Shown piece by piece: positions 38,164-45,615 of a DNA stretch of 64,000 bases. The position numbers were made by a program, and so were the translations under genes. The notes beneath the pieces were generated by a model that saw only the letters and a program-made list of their open reading frames with translations, made no database searches and was not told where the DNA came from. This DNA comes from Brucella pecoris (GTDB lineage: Bacteria > Pseudomonadota > Alphaproteobacteria > Rhizobiales > Rhizobiaceae). How positions within the stretch are numbered: position 1 is the stretch's first letter; each line of letters begins with the position of its first letter. The DNA lies in contig NZ_VEWK01000001.1 in the NCBI RefSeq assembly GCF_006376675.1, forward strand, positions 434,001 to 498,000, given 5' to 3'.

Positions 38164-38253
38164 GGAAAGGTGGCCGAGTGGTCTAAGGCAGAAGTCTTGA
38201 AAACTTCCGGGCGTTTACGCGTCCCGTGGGTTCGAATCCCACCCTTTCCGCCA
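38164..38253 (+). tRNA. Intact tRNA-Ser(UGA) embedded in domain IV of the intron
   Basis: A full class II tRNA of 90 bases including encoded CCA. The acceptor stem is GGAAAGG / CCTTTCC with discriminator G, the D arm GCCGAGTGGTCTAAGGC, the anticodon stem GAAGT / ACTTC around loop CTTGAAA (anticodon TGA), and the T arm GTGGG TTCGAAT CCCAC. It differs from the interrupted host tRNA in the acceptor, anticodon stem and variable arm, so it is not a simple duplication. It starts on the base after the maturase stop codon and ends 19 bases before domain V. Same orientation as the intron. It has no separate promoter that I can see and is probably cut out of intron transcripts by RNase P and 3' processing. 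Confidence 0.95.
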
Positions 38254-38272
38254 TTCGCTGATGATCACTGGA

Positions 38273-38354
38273 GAGCCGTGTGCAATGAAAGTTGCAAGCA
38301 CGGTTCGGGGGAAGATACGTGATGCTCTCTCTGAGACGTGCGTATCGATCCTAC
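38273..38354 (+). ncRNA. Group II intron domains V and VI
   Basis: Domain V spans 38273-38306, exactly 34 bases: lower stem GAGCCGTG / CACGGTTC, a two-base AG bulge, upper stem TGCAA / TTGCA and a GAAA tetraloop closed by a T-G pair. The catalytic AGC is at 38274-38276. Domain VI follows with GATACG / CGTATC. A38348, 7 bases from the 3' splice site, is a candidate branch-point adenosine. The intron ends at 38354 before exon ACCGG. Confidence 0.9.
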
Positions 38355-38423
38355 ACCGGCGTGCGAGAGATCGTACCGTGGGTTCGAATCCCACCCCCTC
38401 CGCCATTGTTTCTCACATATTGC

Positions 38424-38852
38424 TCACGATGCTTCTTCTTCGATCACATTCTGTGCGACCTGCTCAATACCGCCGTTGAAGCGTTCTGCGGCAAGGAGTC
38501 CGAGCCATACGGCGATCAGGCAAAGCACGACCGAAAAGCCGATATTGAATAGAGCTTTTCCGGGTTGGCCAGCGCGTAGAAGATCCATTGTCTGCAGGCT
38601 GAAAGACGAGAAAGTGGTGAAACCGCCGCACACGCCAACCATAAAGGCGATGCGCCAGATTTCAGGTACAGGAAAACGGCCCTGTTCCAGCGTCAATGCG
38701 CCGAAGAGCGAAATGGCAAAAGAACCGACAATATTAATGACGATGGTGCCCCAGGGAAGCTCGCGGCTTATAGGCAACATCAACACGGCCAGCCAGTATC
38801 GCGCGACGCTTCCGATCGCTCCGCCGAGTGCCACCATTAGGGTTGCTTGCAT
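38424..38852 (-). CDS. crcB: Fluoride exporter CrcB/Fluc
   Basis: A small membrane channel of 142 aa with four hydrophobic segments that exports fluoride as an antiparallel dimer. Signatures are [31 protein letters not shown] and [16 protein letters not shown] (the phenylalanine-rich pore helix break). The ATG at 38852 fits the family N-terminus. The 36 in-frame codons before it do not. No fluoride riboswitch motif is visible upstream. It ends 18 bases from the tRNA-Ser 3' exon. Confidence 0.93.
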   Translation of the reverse strand: MQATLMVALGGAIGSVARYWLAVLMLPISRELPWGTIVINIVGSFAISLFGALTLEQGRFPVPEIWRIAFMVGVCGGFTTFSSFSLQTMDLLRAGQPGKALFNIGFSVVLCLIAVWLGLLAAERFNGGIEQVAQNVIEEEAS

Positions 38853-39115
38853 TGTTCTGTGTCCATTCAATAATGGATAGAGCTCCGGTCGTGACCTTTG
38901 GAAGCTAGATATAGCCTCCCGCTTCGAGAGGTCTTGCGACGCACTCTTCTCCTGTTTCAATTCAAGCAGGAGTCATCAGCCAATCGGTGGCAGTTTCGGG
39001 AGAACCCCATTCCCATCATGCACGGCATGTGCCGCTTTGCGTTTATACAGAATAGCGACGGCAGCCGTCAATCTGACGGGCTGCGATCAGCGCCGTATCT
39101 CTCCTAAAGCGGTCA

Positions 39116-39628
39116 TCAGGAGAGGGCGCCACCTTTGCGACGTCCCAGTCGCCGTCTTGCAGCGTCGCTTGCTCGATAGATGAAAGATGCAAGTTCTGGC
39201 AAGGTACGTCGCATGAAAGCGACCTTGCGCAGATAGTTGTCAATTTTCCATGTCGCCCATGTGCCGCCACGAAAATAAGCGACATCGCCAGCCCGCAAAG
39301 TGCGTGTGCCGCCATCTGCGTCGGTAACGTGTACTTCGCCTTCCAGAATATAGACGGTTTCATCCCAACCGAAATACCAGCGGAAGGTGCCTGCGGTGCA
39401 ATCCCAAATGGCTGTATAGGCTGCACGGTCATTGCTTGCTGATTGCTCGTAGGAGCGCGCCTGCGGATTACCTTCCAGCACCCAGTCGGGGTTGATTGGC
39501 GCGGATTTGAGTTCCATCTCCGTGGCGTTGTCGGAAACCACAGCCGGCCCCTTGGATGCAAGGAAAGCTCTCGGCATTGTTCGCGCAACAGCGAAAACGG
39601 CGCTTGCAAGCATGAATTTCCAAGCCAT
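39116..39628 (-). CDS. Cupin domain protein (DUF861/EutQ-like)
   Basis: A 170-aa protein with one small cupin barrel: WDCTAGTFRWYFGWDETVYILEGEVHVT, GGTRTLRAGDVAYFRGGTWATWKIDNYLRKVAFMRR. The metal-ligand histidines of classical cupins are largely replaced, as in the (S)-ureidoglycine aminohydrolase-like/DUF861 group. The N-terminal MAWKFMLASAVFAVARTM is hydrophobic and may be a membrane anchor or uncleaved signal. The function is unknown. It stands alone. Confidence 0.75.
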   Translation of the reverse strand: MAWKFMLASAVFAVARTMPRAFLASKGPAVVSDNATEMELKSAPINPDWVLEGNPQARSYEQSASNDRAAYTAIWDCTAGTFRWYFGWDETVYILEGEVHVTDADGGTRTLRAGDVAYFRGGTWATWKIDNYLRKVAFMRRTLPELASFIYRASDAARRRLGRRKGGALS

Positions 39629-39752
39629 GAATTCCCCCGATTGGCAGTCGGGTTTCTGAATAACGGTTATTCGTCAGAAATGCGTTAAAGCGCGAGGAGA
39701 AATCGATCTTTCCATGCAAATGTTGCAGTATTTCGAAACCGGCTGCACCGTA

Positions 39753-40205
39753 TCACGCGGCAACTATACTATCGCGGGGGGCAGGCAGTTCGAATAGTCG
39801 GGCACCGTTGTCTATCCCCTTTTCCTCATAACCGATGATCTTGAACCATTTCACGATGTCGGCTCGGTCAAGCCAGCTTCGCGAATGGACGGGCAGGTCA
39901 CCTGCCAACGCCTGAATCTGCCGGATATGCTGCTTGCAGAAGCGCACCGTATTTCGGTTGAAGAAGGCTTCCTTCGCCGCAAAAAGCGTGTCCGTTGCGC
40001 CGTTTGCCTCGTGCCAGGCGATGATTGCGACCACCTTGTCATTCTGCAGCAAAGCGTGCGCCCGGCCTTCCCGCAGGTTCATCATCAGGTTGTCATAGGC
40101 GGCCTTGGTATCCTTGCCGGCCGCGATATACTCAATCGCCATACGCCTCGAAAGGTCGTGAAAAACGGCTTCAAGATCACCGACAGTCGCTGTGCGTGCT
40201 TTCAT
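39753..40205 (-). CDS. Protein of unknown function, possibly GNAT-like
   Basis: A 150-aa protein I do not recognise with confidence. The N-terminus MKARTATVGDLEAVFHDLSRRMAIEY and ALLQNDKVVAIIAWHE look like the first strands of a GNAT fold, and similar acetyltransferase-like domains occur in phage proteins. The acetyl-CoA loop (RxxGxG/A) is not evident. An AGGGAGGT ribosome binding site lies 6 bases before the ATG at 40205, which supports real translation. No phage genes are nearby. Confidence 0.6.
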   Translation of the reverse strand: MKARTATVGDLEAVFHDLSRRMAIEYIAAGKDTKAAYDNLMMNLREGRAHALLQNDKVVAIIAWHEANGATDTLFAAKEAFFNRNTVRFCKQHIRQIQALAGDLPVHSRSWLDRADIVKWFKIIGYEEKGIDNGARLFELPAPRDSIVAA

Positions 40206-40644
40206 TTTTTGACCTCCCTTCGCTTCACTTCCATCGCGCGAAAAACACGATGACACCATAATGGCCACTTCCGGCCATCGCTTTCAACGCGAAAAGCCTA
40301 TGTCGGTTCCGCTCGAACGAAGCAAGTTCGGCCGTACCGAAGGGCTAAGGCGGTAAGAGCAGGGAATATCCGGCGGTCGAAGCGGCGTTCACGTGATTGT
40401 GAGAACAGTGCGCAGCGAGTTTTCATTTAACCCGATTTTGCTCGTTTGCCGGGCTTTCCAGATTTCATCAGGGCGCTAGTTTTATAGCGAATCCTGGTTG
40501 GTTTTCACAAAACTAGGGTACAAGATATTTGAACTATTCCGGAGGTATGTGTATCCAGCGTGTATGTTTCTCATCTGCTCATCGTGGATCTTTCTCGGAA
40601 ACACCTCAAAAAAGTCTTACCCACCAAATCGGCAGGAAATGACA
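40206..40644. other. 439-base intergenic region upstream of the dehydrogenase operon
   Basis: The gap lies between two divergent genes and should contain the promoter of the three-gene dehydrogenase operon. The frame of the next gene is open back to 40498 but the codons there look non-coding. I see no operator or hairpin of note. An AGGAA ribosome binding site is at 40634-40638. Confidence 0.35.
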
Positions 40645-41346
40645 ATGACCGATCTTCCCGGATATCCGAGTCGTCGCAGTTTTCTGAAAGCGTCCGCAGC
40701 AAGCGTGATGCTTTCAGGGCTCGCTGTCTCAGCCAAAGCGGAACCACAAACTCCCCCGGTTCCGCTTGAAGAATATGAACGTCAATATTTCAATGAAGTC
40801 GAATGGGCTTTCATTCTTGCCGCGACGGCGAGACTGATCCCGTCTGATGGCGATGGTCCCGGCGCTATCGAAGCCCGTGTTCCGGTATTCATCGACCTCC
40901 AGCTTGCCGGTGATTTCGGTCGCGCGGATGACTGGTACATGGTCGGCCCCCATGATCCGTCCGCCGATCCGACGCGCGGCTGGCAGACGCCGCTCAATCC
41001 GGCACAGATCTATCGTCAGGGTATCCCTGCCTTCAATGCGTGGTGTGAACAGAAGCACGGCACAGCCTTTTCCGCACTGACGGCGGAACAACAGGATGCG
41101 GCGCTGACTTCGCTGCAGAAAGGGGAGGTGGGCCTACAGCCTGAACTGCGCGATTTCTTCACGCTCCTCTTGCAGAACACCAAGGAAGGCTATTTCGCCG
41201 ATCCGATGTATGGCGGCAATCACGGCATGCAGGCGTGGAGTTATATCGGCTTCCCCGGTGCGCGCGGCAGCTACAAGGAATGGGTCGAACGCTACAACGT
41301 TCGTTACCCGCTGGGTCCGATTTCGATCAAGGGCGAGAGGGCTTAA
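40645..41346 (+). CDS. Gluconate 2-dehydrogenase-type small (gamma) subunit, Tat-exported
   Basis: A 233-aa periplasmic protein of the gluconate_2-dh3 family. The N-terminus has a twin-arginine signal (SRRSFLKASAASVMLSG, cleavage near AKA|EP), which carries the folded flavoprotein partner across the membrane. Downstream, FILAATARLIPSDGDGPGAIEARVPVFID and GGNHGMQAWSYIGFPGARG are typical. The start at 40645 uses AGGAA. It is the first gene of a three-subunit membrane dehydrogenase operon (small, flavoprotein, cytochrome), 2 bases before the second gene. Confidence 0.9.
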   Translation: MTDLPGYPSRRSFLKASAASVMLSGLAVSAKAEPQTPPVPLEEYERQYFNEVEWAFILAATARLIPSDGDGPGAIEARVPVFIDLQLAGDFGRADDWYMVGPHDPSADPTRGWQTPLNPAQIYRQGIPAFNAWCEQKHGTAFSALTAEQQDAALTSLQKGEVGLQPELRDFFTLLLQNTKEGYFADPMYGGNHGMQAWSYIGFPGARGSYKEWVERYNVRYPLGPISIKGERA

Positions 41347-41348
41347 CA

Positions 41349-43118
41349 ATGGCACGTCAAGAAAAGAAAAAAGACGTGGTCGTGGTTGGCCTCGGCTGGA
41401 CCGGCGCCATTCTGGCTATGGAACTGGCTCAAGAAGGGCTTGAAATCGTTGCGCTTGAGCGCGGTCACGACCAGAACACGGTTCCCGATTTCAAATATCC
41501 GAATATGATCGACGAGTTGAAATACGGCGTGCGCCTCAAGCTGATGCAGCGCGCCAGCCAGCAGACGGTCACGGTTCGGCGTAACGAGAACGAAATTGCG
41601 TTGCCTTATCGCAGCTTCGGTTCGTTTCTGCCGGGCAACGGCGTTGGCGGAGCGGGTACGCACTGGAACGGCCTGAACTGGCGTCCGCAGCCGGAAGAGC
41701 TGCGCCTGCGTTCCTATGTCAAGGAACGCTGGGGCGAACAGATCATTCCAGAAGACATGCTTCTGGGCGATTATCCAATCCATTATGACGAGCTGGAACC
41801 TTTCTTCGACCGGTTCGAGCGTATTGCCGGTATTTCCGGCAAGGCTGGCAATCTCAAGGGCAAGACCGTCGAAGGCGGCAATCCGTTCGAGGGATGGCGT
41901 TCAAACGACTATCCCATGCCGCCGATGCACACGACCTGGGATGGGCGCAAATTCGCCGATGCAGCACAGTCCGCGGGTTACCACCCGTTCCCGTCGCCGG
42001 GCGGCATCGCTTCGACAGCCTATGTCAACGAGTACGGCATGCAAATGGGGCCGTGCAATCATTGCGGCTTCTGCGAGCGCTTCGGCTGCTACCAGTATTC
42101 CAAGTCTTCGCCGCAGACGGCAATTCTCGATGCGCTGAAACGAATGCCGAACTTCTCCTATCGCACGGAGTCGGAAGTGCTGCGCGTCGAAATGGCGCCG
42201 GATGGCAAGACGGCTACGGGCGTGACCTATTTCGATGAGGCGACACAGGAAGAAGTGTTCCAGCCCGCCGATATCGTTATTCTTGCGTCCTTCTCGCTCA
42301 ACAACGTGCATCTGGCGCTGCTTTCCGGCATCGGTCAGCCATACGATCCGGCAACGGGCGAAGGTGTGACCGGGCGCAATTATGCCTATCAGATGAATGG
42401 CGGCGTGACGCTCTTCTTCAAGGATGAAGAGTTTAATCCGTTCATCGGCACCGGCGCGAACGGCATGTGCATCGACGATTTCGGTGTCAACCAGATCGAT
42501 TTCGGACGGGAAGGCTTCATCGGCGGTTCGTACTGGCGCGCAGGCCAAACCAACGGTCAGCCGATCCGCAGCATGCCGCTGCCGTCAGGCACTCCAGCTT
42601 GGGGTGGAGCATGGAAAAAAGCCATCGCCGAATGGTATGGCCATGCCATGTCTATCGGCAGCCATGGTTCCCACATGTCTTATAAGACCAACCATCTCGA
42701 TCTGGACCCGACCTACAAGGACCGTCACGGTCGCCCGCTTATGCGCATGACGTTCAACTGGAATCCGAACGATATCCGGATGACCCAGTACATGAAGACC
42801 AAGATGGAAGAGCTGGCCAAGACGATGAATCCGGACCTGCTGCAGTCGTCCTTCAAGAAGGATGGCGCACAGTACGACGTGCGCCCCTATCAGACAACGC
42901 ACAATACGGGTGGCCATATCATGTCGGAAAATCCGCGTGAGGGGGTGGTCAACCGTTACTCGCAGGCCTGGGACAAGCACAATGTGTTCATGACCGGCGC
43001 AGGCAATTTCGTGCAGAACACGCAGTACAATCCGACAGGCCTGCTCGGCGGGCTGGCCTATTCGACTGCGCATGCGATCCGCACGCAATATCTGTCCAAT
43101 CCGCGTCCGCTGATCTGA
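41349..43118 (+). CDS. GMC oxidoreductase, FAD-containing dehydrogenase large subunit (gluconate 2-dehydrogenase type)
   Basis: The 589-aa catalytic flavoprotein. The N-terminal Rossmann motif is VVVGLGWTGAILAMELAQEG. GNGVGGAGTHWNG is the FAD-contacting loop, MQMGPCNHCGFCERFGCYQYSKSS a cysteine cluster found in membrane FAD-dependent sugar/sugar-acid dehydrogenases, and the C-terminal HNTGGHIMS-to-NPTG region carries the active-site His/Asn. It would oxidise gluconate or a related polyol/sugar acid in the periplasm. The precise substrate cannot be read from the sequence. It has no signal of its own and is probably co-exported with the Tat small subunit. Confidence 0.9.
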   Translation: MARQEKKKDVVVVGLGWTGAILAMELAQEGLEIVALERGHDQNTVPDFKYPNMIDELKYGVRLKLMQRASQQTVTVRRNENEIALPYRSFGSFLPGNGVGGAGTHWNGLNWRPQPEELRLRSYVKERWGEQIIPEDMLLGDYPIHYDELEPFFDRFERIAGISGKAGNLKGKTVEGGNPFEGWRSNDYPMPPMHTTWDGRKFADAAQSAGYHPFPSPGGIASTAYVNEYGMQMGPCNHCGFCERFGCYQYSKSSPQTAILDALKRMPNFSYRTESEVLRVEMAPDGKTATGVTYFDEATQEEVFQPADIVILASFSLNNVHLALLSGIGQPYDPATGEGVTGRNYAYQMNGGVTLFFKDEEFNPFIGTGANGMCIDDFGVNQIDFGREGFIGGSYWRAGQTNGQPIRSMPLPSGTPAWGGAWKKAIAEWYGHAMSIGSHGSHMSYKTNHLDLDPTYKDRHGRPLMRMTFNWNPNDIRMTQYMKTKMEELAKTMNPDLLQSSFKKDGAQYDVRPYQTTHNTGGHIMSENPREGVVNRYSQAWDKHNVFMTGAGNFVQNTQYNPTGLLGGLAYSTAHAIRTQYLSNPRPLI

Positions 43119-43129
43119 GGAGAATGGTG

Positions 43130-44482
43130 ATGAAAACTTTTCTTCGCATAATCGGCGTTCTGGTCGTCATCGGGATTATCGCGCTGCTGGCCTTCATCTT
43201 CGTGCCGGTACAACTGACCAAGCCGACCAAGGAACTGGCCGCAGACTGGAAGCCCGCTGAAGGGCAGGGCCAGTATGTCATGTATGCCTCTGACTGCATG
43301 GCCTGCCATACGGCGGAAGGCGGCAAGCCCTTTGCCGGCGGTCGCCCGATTGCAAGCCCGATGGGCACGATTTGGACGACCAACATCACTCCTGACAAGG
43401 AGACCGGCATTGGAAACTGGACACTGGATCAGTTTCGCGCCGCTCTTTATGACGGCATTCGTGCCGACGGCTCGCATCTCTATCCGGCAATGCCATATGA
43501 GAACTATCGCAAGCTGACGGAAGAAGACGTCCGTGCGCTGTATGATTATTTCATGCATCAGGTAGAGCCGGTGAATAATGTCGTTCAGGAAACCAAGCTT
43601 GGCTTCCCGTTCAACATGCGTTTCGGCATTCGCGCCTGGAACTGGCTGGCTCTCGGCCAGGAAGCCGGCTTCAAGGCCGCTGGCAAGTCGGAAGCAGAGG
43701 ATCGCGGACAATATCTGGTCGAGGGACCGGCGCATTGCGCCGCCTGCCATAGCCCGCGTAATCCGCTGATGGCGCAAAGTGGCACACAGGTCGGTGACAA
43801 GGACTTCCTCACCGGCGGTGTTGTCGATGGCTGGAATGCACCGTCCCTGCGCGGCGCCAATTCCGCTCCGCAGAAATGGAGCATCGAGGAACTGGCGACC
43901 TACCTTGCGACGGGCCGCAATTCATACTCCACAGCCAATGGCGAAATGGGCCTCGCGGTCGAACATTCGTTGCAGCATCTCACCGATGCCGACAATCTGG
44001 CAATTGCCGCCTTCCTCAAGGGGATCGACGGCGCAGCCGTCGAAATGCCGCAGGGTTTTGCTTCAAAGGCGTCGATGGCATTGCCAGCGGCTCCGGCGGA
44101 TGCCGCCGGTGAAGCAACGACAAAGATGCTGACGGAAGCTTCTCCGGATATGCCACTTGGTGCGCGTCTCTACATCGACAATTGTGCCGCGTGTCACTTC
44201 GTGACGGGCAAGGGCGCGCCGGAAATCTTCCCAGAGCTTGCCGGGAATGATCTTGTGACGGGTTCGGAAACGAAGCCACTGATCTCGATCATTCTGCACG
44301 GTGCCGAGGTTCCATCCACCGCGAAGCGTCCGATGCGTCTGGTGATGCAGGGTTATGCCGACCGCCTGTCGGATGACGAAGTTGCCGAACTGGCCACATT
44401 CGTCCGATCTGCATGGGGTAACAGCGCAGGACCGGTAAAGGCGGCAGATGTCGCAGCAGTCCGCGGCAGCCAGACCCACTGA
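43130..44482 (+). CDS. Triheme cytochrome c subunit of the dehydrogenase
   Basis: A 450-aa membrane-anchored cytochrome with an N-terminal hydrophobic segment (IIGVLVVIGIIALLAFIFV) and three heme c sites: CMACH (residues 56-60), CAACH (~203) and CAACH (~352). It passes electrons from the flavoprotein to ubiquinone or an oxidase. GAGGAGA at 43117-43123 favours the ATG at 43130 over the one at 43124. It is the last gene of the operon and is followed by a terminator. Confidence 0.9.
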   Translation: MKTFLRIIGVLVVIGIIALLAFIFVPVQLTKPTKELAADWKPAEGQGQYVMYASDCMACHTAEGGKPFAGGRPIASPMGTIWTTNITPDKETGIGNWTLDQFRAALYDGIRADGSHLYPAMPYENYRKLTEEDVRALYDYFMHQVEPVNNVVQETKLGFPFNMRFGIRAWNWLALGQEAGFKAAGKSEAEDRGQYLVEGPAHCAACHSPRNPLMAQSGTQVGDKDFLTGGVVDGWNAPSLRGANSAPQKWSIEELATYLATGRNSYSTANGEMGLAVEHSLQHLTDADNLAIAAFLKGIDGAAVEMPQGFASKASMALPAAPADAAGEATTKMLTEASPDMPLGARLYIDNCAACHFVTGKGAPEIFPELAGNDLVTGSETKPLISIILHGAEVPSTAKRPMRLVMQGYADRLSDDEVAELATFVRSAWGNSAGPVKAADVAAVRGSQTH

Positions 44483-44491
44483 GAATAAAGT

Positions 44492-44520
44492 AACGGCGGA
44501 ACGAAAGTTCCGCCGTTTTC
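44492..44520. terminator. Rho-independent terminator after the dehydrogenase operon
   Basis: An 11-bp stem AACGGCGGAAC / GTTCCGCCGTT with GAAA loop, followed by TTTC. It begins 9 bases after the cytochrome stop and faces the convergent AraC gene. Confidence 0.9.
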
Positions 44521-44544
44521 CGATAATCTGATCTAAAACGCGTT

Positions 44545-45432
44545 CTAAGCTGCTTCGATGTCGCGCATGGGCGGGTTTCCATAGAAGCGGCTATATTCAC
44601 GACTGAACTGCGACGGGCTTTGATAGCCGACGCGATGGCCTGCCGTACCGGCATCCAGCCTTTCGACCAGCATCAGTCTGCGTGCCTCGTTCAGGCGTAG
44701 TTGCTTTTGATACTGAACCGGTGTCATCGCCGTGATTGCCTTGAAATGATGATGAAAGGACGACGCGCTCATATTGACGTGTTCGGCAAGCTGCTCGATC
44801 CGCAACGGTGCCGCAAAATTTTGCCGAAGCCATGCGATGGCCCGCGCTATCCGGTTAGCCTGGCTGTCGGCGGTTGCGATGTTGATCAGGCGCTCGCCGC
44901 CCGGACCTGTCAGAAGGCGATAGAGAATTTCCTGTTCGATGAGGGGTGCCATCACCGGAATATCCTCCGGGTTGTCGAGGAGGCGCAGCAGGCGCAGAAC
45001 CGCATCCAGCAGTCCTGTGGGCGCGGCATTGACGGTGATGCCCCATTGATCGCCGTCGGTCATCATATGCCTGCGAACGTCGGCGCGCCCTATCAGGTCG
45101 GTGAGCTTTTCGCTGTTGATAGCGAGAGCCAGACAAAGATGCGGCGCTTCCGGGCTTGCCTCTACCACCCGCCATGTGACAGGCAGGTCAAGGGACGTCA
45201 CCAGATATTCGCCCTTGGTGTAGTTGATCGTCTCGGAACCGAGACGCAGAGATTTCGCGCCCTGCAGAACCATGGCGAGACAGGGCCGATAGCTGCTATG
45301 GCATGGGATGCTTGGCGTTGTCCGCCTGCTGATCCCCAGACCTTCGATTGCTGTGCGATATTCACCGTCTTGCGCGGTGAAACGCTCAGCCAGAGCGGCC
45401 AGCTCTTTATAGGTGTCTGTCAGTGAGGTCAT
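44545..45432 (-). CDS. AraC-family transcriptional regulator (AraC_N type)
   Basis: A 295-aa regulator with an N-terminal cupin-like AraC_N domain (PCLAMVLQGAKSLRLGSETINY, YLVTSLDLPVTW) and a C-terminal double helix-turn-helix from about residue 195 (LAEHVNMSASSFHHHFKAITAMTPVQYQKQLRL, i.e. AEHVNMSASSFHHHFKAI followed by TPVQYQKQLRL, then GYQSPSQFSREYSRFYG). It is divergent from an alcohol dehydrogenase gene, the usual arrangement for AraC_N regulators of YahK-like aldehyde reductases. It probably controls that neighbour. The effector is unknown. Confidence 0.9.
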   Translation of the reverse strand: MTSLTDTYKELAALAERFTAQDGEYRTAIEGLGISRRTTPSIPCHSSYRPCLAMVLQGAKSLRLGSETINYTKGEYLVTSLDLPVTWRVVEASPEAPHLCLALAINSEKLTDLIGRADVRRHMMTDGDQWGITVNAAPTGLLDAVLRLLRLLDNPEDIPVMAPLIEQEILYRLLTGPGGERLINIATADSQANRIARAIAWLRQNFAAPLRIEQLAEHVNMSASSFHHHFKAITAMTPVQYQKQLRLNEARRLMLVERLDAGTAGHRVGYQSPSQFSREYSRFYGNPPMRDIEAA

Positions 45433-45615
45433 AGGTTATCCGCTTGAGATGAGATAGAATACAGAAATTATTGATCAGACAGGCATGCATCAGCAATCGT
45501 GAAGCAGGCAGTTTTGCAGGATCGTGCAAGAAGCTTGCAGGATCGGTCTACCGCTTCTGCCTTTGCTTCCTGCATATTCCGCTTGCTTCCCCCAATCCAA
45601 TAAATGGAGTCTATC

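Larger units (their letters stand above)
35808..38354 (+). mobile_element. Group II intron (IIA, mitochondrial-like class) inside tRNA-Ser(UGA), 2547 bases
   Basis: A retrotransposing ribozyme. The 5' end is GTGCG (consensus GUGYG) and the 3' end is CTAC (consensus AY). EBS1 is TTTCAAG at 36082-36088, in the loop of a TCTCG / CGAGA hairpin, and is fully complementary to IBS1 CTTGAAA, the last 7 bases of the 5' exon. The base before EBS1 (T36081) can pair with the first base of the 3' exon (A38355), the delta-delta' pair of IIA introns. A candidate EBS2 is ACTGGT at 35998-36003, pairing with ACCGGT of the exon (one G-U). Domain IV carries the RT protein and, unusually, an intact tRNA-Ser. Domain V is a canonical 34-mer. 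All parts needed for splicing and retrohoming appear intact. Confidence 0.93.
35769..38405 (+). tRNA. tRNA-Ser(UGA), interrupted by a group II intron in the anticodon loop
   Basis: The 5' exon is 35769-35807 and the 3' exon 38355-38405 (with encoded CCA). Joined, they make a complete 90-base class II tRNA. The acceptor stem is GGAGGGG / CCCCTCC with discriminator G. The D arm is GCCGAGCGGTTTAAGGC. The anticodon stem is CCGGT / ACCGG around the loop CTTGAAA (anticodon TGA). The variable arm is GTGCGA / TCGTAC, and the T arm is GTGGG TTCGAAT CCCAC. The intron sits exactly after the last base of the anticodon loop, so the gene gives no functional tRNA unless it is spliced. Pairing across the junction shows that both exons were one gene. 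Confidence 0.93.

Noticed and set aside
38164-38253. Inner tRNA as the original chromosomal gene and the outer halves as unrelated fragments
   Set aside because: The outer halves pair in acceptor, anticodon and variable stems and form one complete tRNA, and the intron ends and EBS1 match their junction. The inner gene lies between the maturase stop and domain V, so it is within the intron.
38215-38406. Minus-strand open frame with GVGFEPTV and GWDSNPR peptides across the tRNA-Ser sequences
   Set aside because: These peptides are the well-known spurious translation of antisense tRNA-Ser T arms. The frame lies entirely on the inner tRNA, domains V-VI and the 3' exon.
38853-39000. Fluoride riboswitch upstream of crcB
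   Set aside because: I looked for the GGCGATGG...CCGCC type pattern on the minus strand and found none.
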